Assembly (NCBI GenBank): GCA_023388995.1
Contig: JAEWFD010000001.1
Span: 1-22,443 of the forward strand
From: Bacillota bacterium
GTDB lineage: Bacteria > Bacillota_I > Bacilli_A > Erysipelotrichales > Erysipelotrichaceae
Reading direction: 5' to 3'
Length of the DNA stretch: 22,443 nucleotides
Shown here: one piece after another, positions 21,735-22,443 of the stretch
Layout: each line of letters opens with the position of its first letter
Numbering within the stretch: position 1 is the stretch's first letter
Program-made: the position numbers and the translations under genes
Notes under the pieces: model-generated
The model's database searches: none
What the model was told of the DNA's origin: nothing
What the model saw: the letters and a program-made list of their open reading frames with translations, nothing else

Positions 21735-22443
21735 ATGAGAGTACAACACAATGTTAATGCATTAAATGCGCATAGACAACTTGGTATCAACACTGATAAA
21801 GGTGCTAAATCACTAGAAAAATTGTCTTCTGGTTTTAGAATCAATCGTGCAGGGGATGATGCAGCAGGATTAGCAATTTCCGAAAAAATGCGTGCACAAA
21901 TCGGTGGTTTGGGAGTAGCAGAAAAGAACGCTCAAGATGGTATTTCTTTGATCCAAACTGCAGAAGGTGGATTGCAAGAAACACACTCTATTCTACAACG
22001 TATGCGTGACCTAGCTGTTCAATCAGCAAATGGTATTTACGATGATACAGAAGATAGAGCTCGTATCCAATCCGAAATCACAGCATTGACAAATGAAGTT
22101 GATAACATTGCTTCTAATACAAAATTCAACGGAAAACAATTGCTAAATTCAACCAGTGCAATTACATTCCAAATTGGTGCGAACCATGAAACAGTTACTC
22201 TTTCCTTGACATCTAATACAGCTGCTTCATTAACTGTTAACGCTCTTACATTAGGATCACAAACAGGTGCTTCTGCAGCAATCGATTTAATCGATGCTGC
22301 AATCAAGACTGTAAATATCAACCGTGCAGACCTTGGGGCAATCCAAAACCGTTTAGAGCACACAATCAACAACTTGGGTGTATCTAAAGAAAACTTGACA
22401 GCTGCTGAATCTCGTATCCGTGATACAGATATGGCGAAAGAAA
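21735..22443 (+). CDS. hag: Flagellin, 3' end cut by the window
   Basis: Filament protein exported by the flagellar type III system. 236 codons are visible. The N-terminal D0/D1 has MRVQHNVNALNAHRQLG, LEKLSSGFRINRAGDDAAGL and the TLR5-contact region LQRMRDLAVQSANG (~88-101). A short middle (~138-175, Thr/Ser/Ala-rich) follows, then the C-terminal D1 with RADLGAIQNRLEHTINNL and SRIRDTDMAKE. The C-terminal half begins directly after the short middle, so there are no D2/D3 domains and the complete protein should be about 270 residues. The Ser/Thr-rich middle is a likely site for O-glycosylation by the upstream enzymes. AAGGAGG lies 9 nt before the ATG, under a sigma-28 promoter and a CsrA-type leader. 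It is still open at the window edge. Confidence 0.96.
   Translation, partial: MRVQHNVNALNAHRQLGINTDKGAKSLEKLSSGFRINRAGDDAAGLAISEKMRAQIGGLGVAEKNAQDGISLIQTAEGGLQETHSILQRMRDLAVQSANGIYDDTEDRARIQSEITALTNEVDNIASNTKFNGKQLLNSTSAITFQIGANHETVTLSLTSNTAASLTVNALTLGSQTGASAAIDLIDAAIKTVNINRADLGAIQNRLEHTINNLGVSKENLTAAESRIRDTDMAKE

Noticed and set aside
22037..22372. 111-codon minus-strand frame inside flagellin
   Set aside because: Opposite the conserved flagellin coding frame; an antisense shadow.
1..22443. tRNA or rRNA genes, CRISPR arrays, insertion sequences or transposases
   Set aside because: No cloverleaf with a T-loop GTTCRA motif, no regular direct repeats with spacers, and no transposase-like frames were seen by eye.

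Overview
The window comes from a motile, low-GC Gram-positive bacterium (Bacillota). Evidence for this is the FliY-type switch protein (a CheC-like domain fused to a FliN domain), the presence together of CheC, CheD, CheV and CheB/CheR, strong AGGAGG-like ribosome binding sites, sigma-A promoters with near-consensus boxes, and a short flagellin with a CsrA-type leader. A clostridial or Erysipelotrichia-like lineage is my guess; the sequence alone does not fix the genus.

Layout. (1) 1-753: an unrelated secreted-type protein of the bacterial Ig-like family, which reads toward the chemotaxis block. (2) 755-8927, minus strand: a tight chemotaxis and switch block, transcribed in the order cheA-cheW-cheR-cheB-fliM-fliY-cheY-cheC-cheD. 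Most junctions are coupled (ATGA, TAATG or 1-nt gaps). A near-consensus promoter lies before cheA and another before fliM, and hairpins followed by T-runs lie between cheW and cheR and between cheY and cheC. (3) 8928-9486: a divergent regulatory region with the cheA promoter on one side and a chemoreceptor promoter plus a 28-nt palindrome on the other. (4) 9487-14794, plus strand: two chemoreceptors (a Cache-type and a four-helix-bundle type), a second, diverged CheW and CheV, ending at a terminator. (5) 15177-21621, plus strand: a sugar island. It holds three family-2 glycosyltransferases with TPR-like tails, a CapE/WbjB-type UDP-GlcNAc 4,6-dehydratase, an RmlD-like reductase, and the decayed tail of a fourth glycosyltransferase. 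(6) 21631-22443: a sigma-28/sigma-D promoter, a CsrA-type leader and a flagellin gene cut by the window edge.

How it works together. The receptors sit with CheA through CheW, the second CheW and CheV. CheA phosphorylates CheY, CheB and CheV. CheY-P acts on the FliM/FliY switch and is dephosphorylated by CheC and FliY. CheR, CheB and CheD modify the receptors. The glycosyltransferase island next to flagellin most likely decorates the filament with a deoxy-amino sugar; this is inferred from position and enzyme families. The core is well-known biology. The parts most worth a second look are the glycosylation island with its pseudogene, the in-operon hairpins, the palindromic receptor leader and the diverged CheW/CheV pair.
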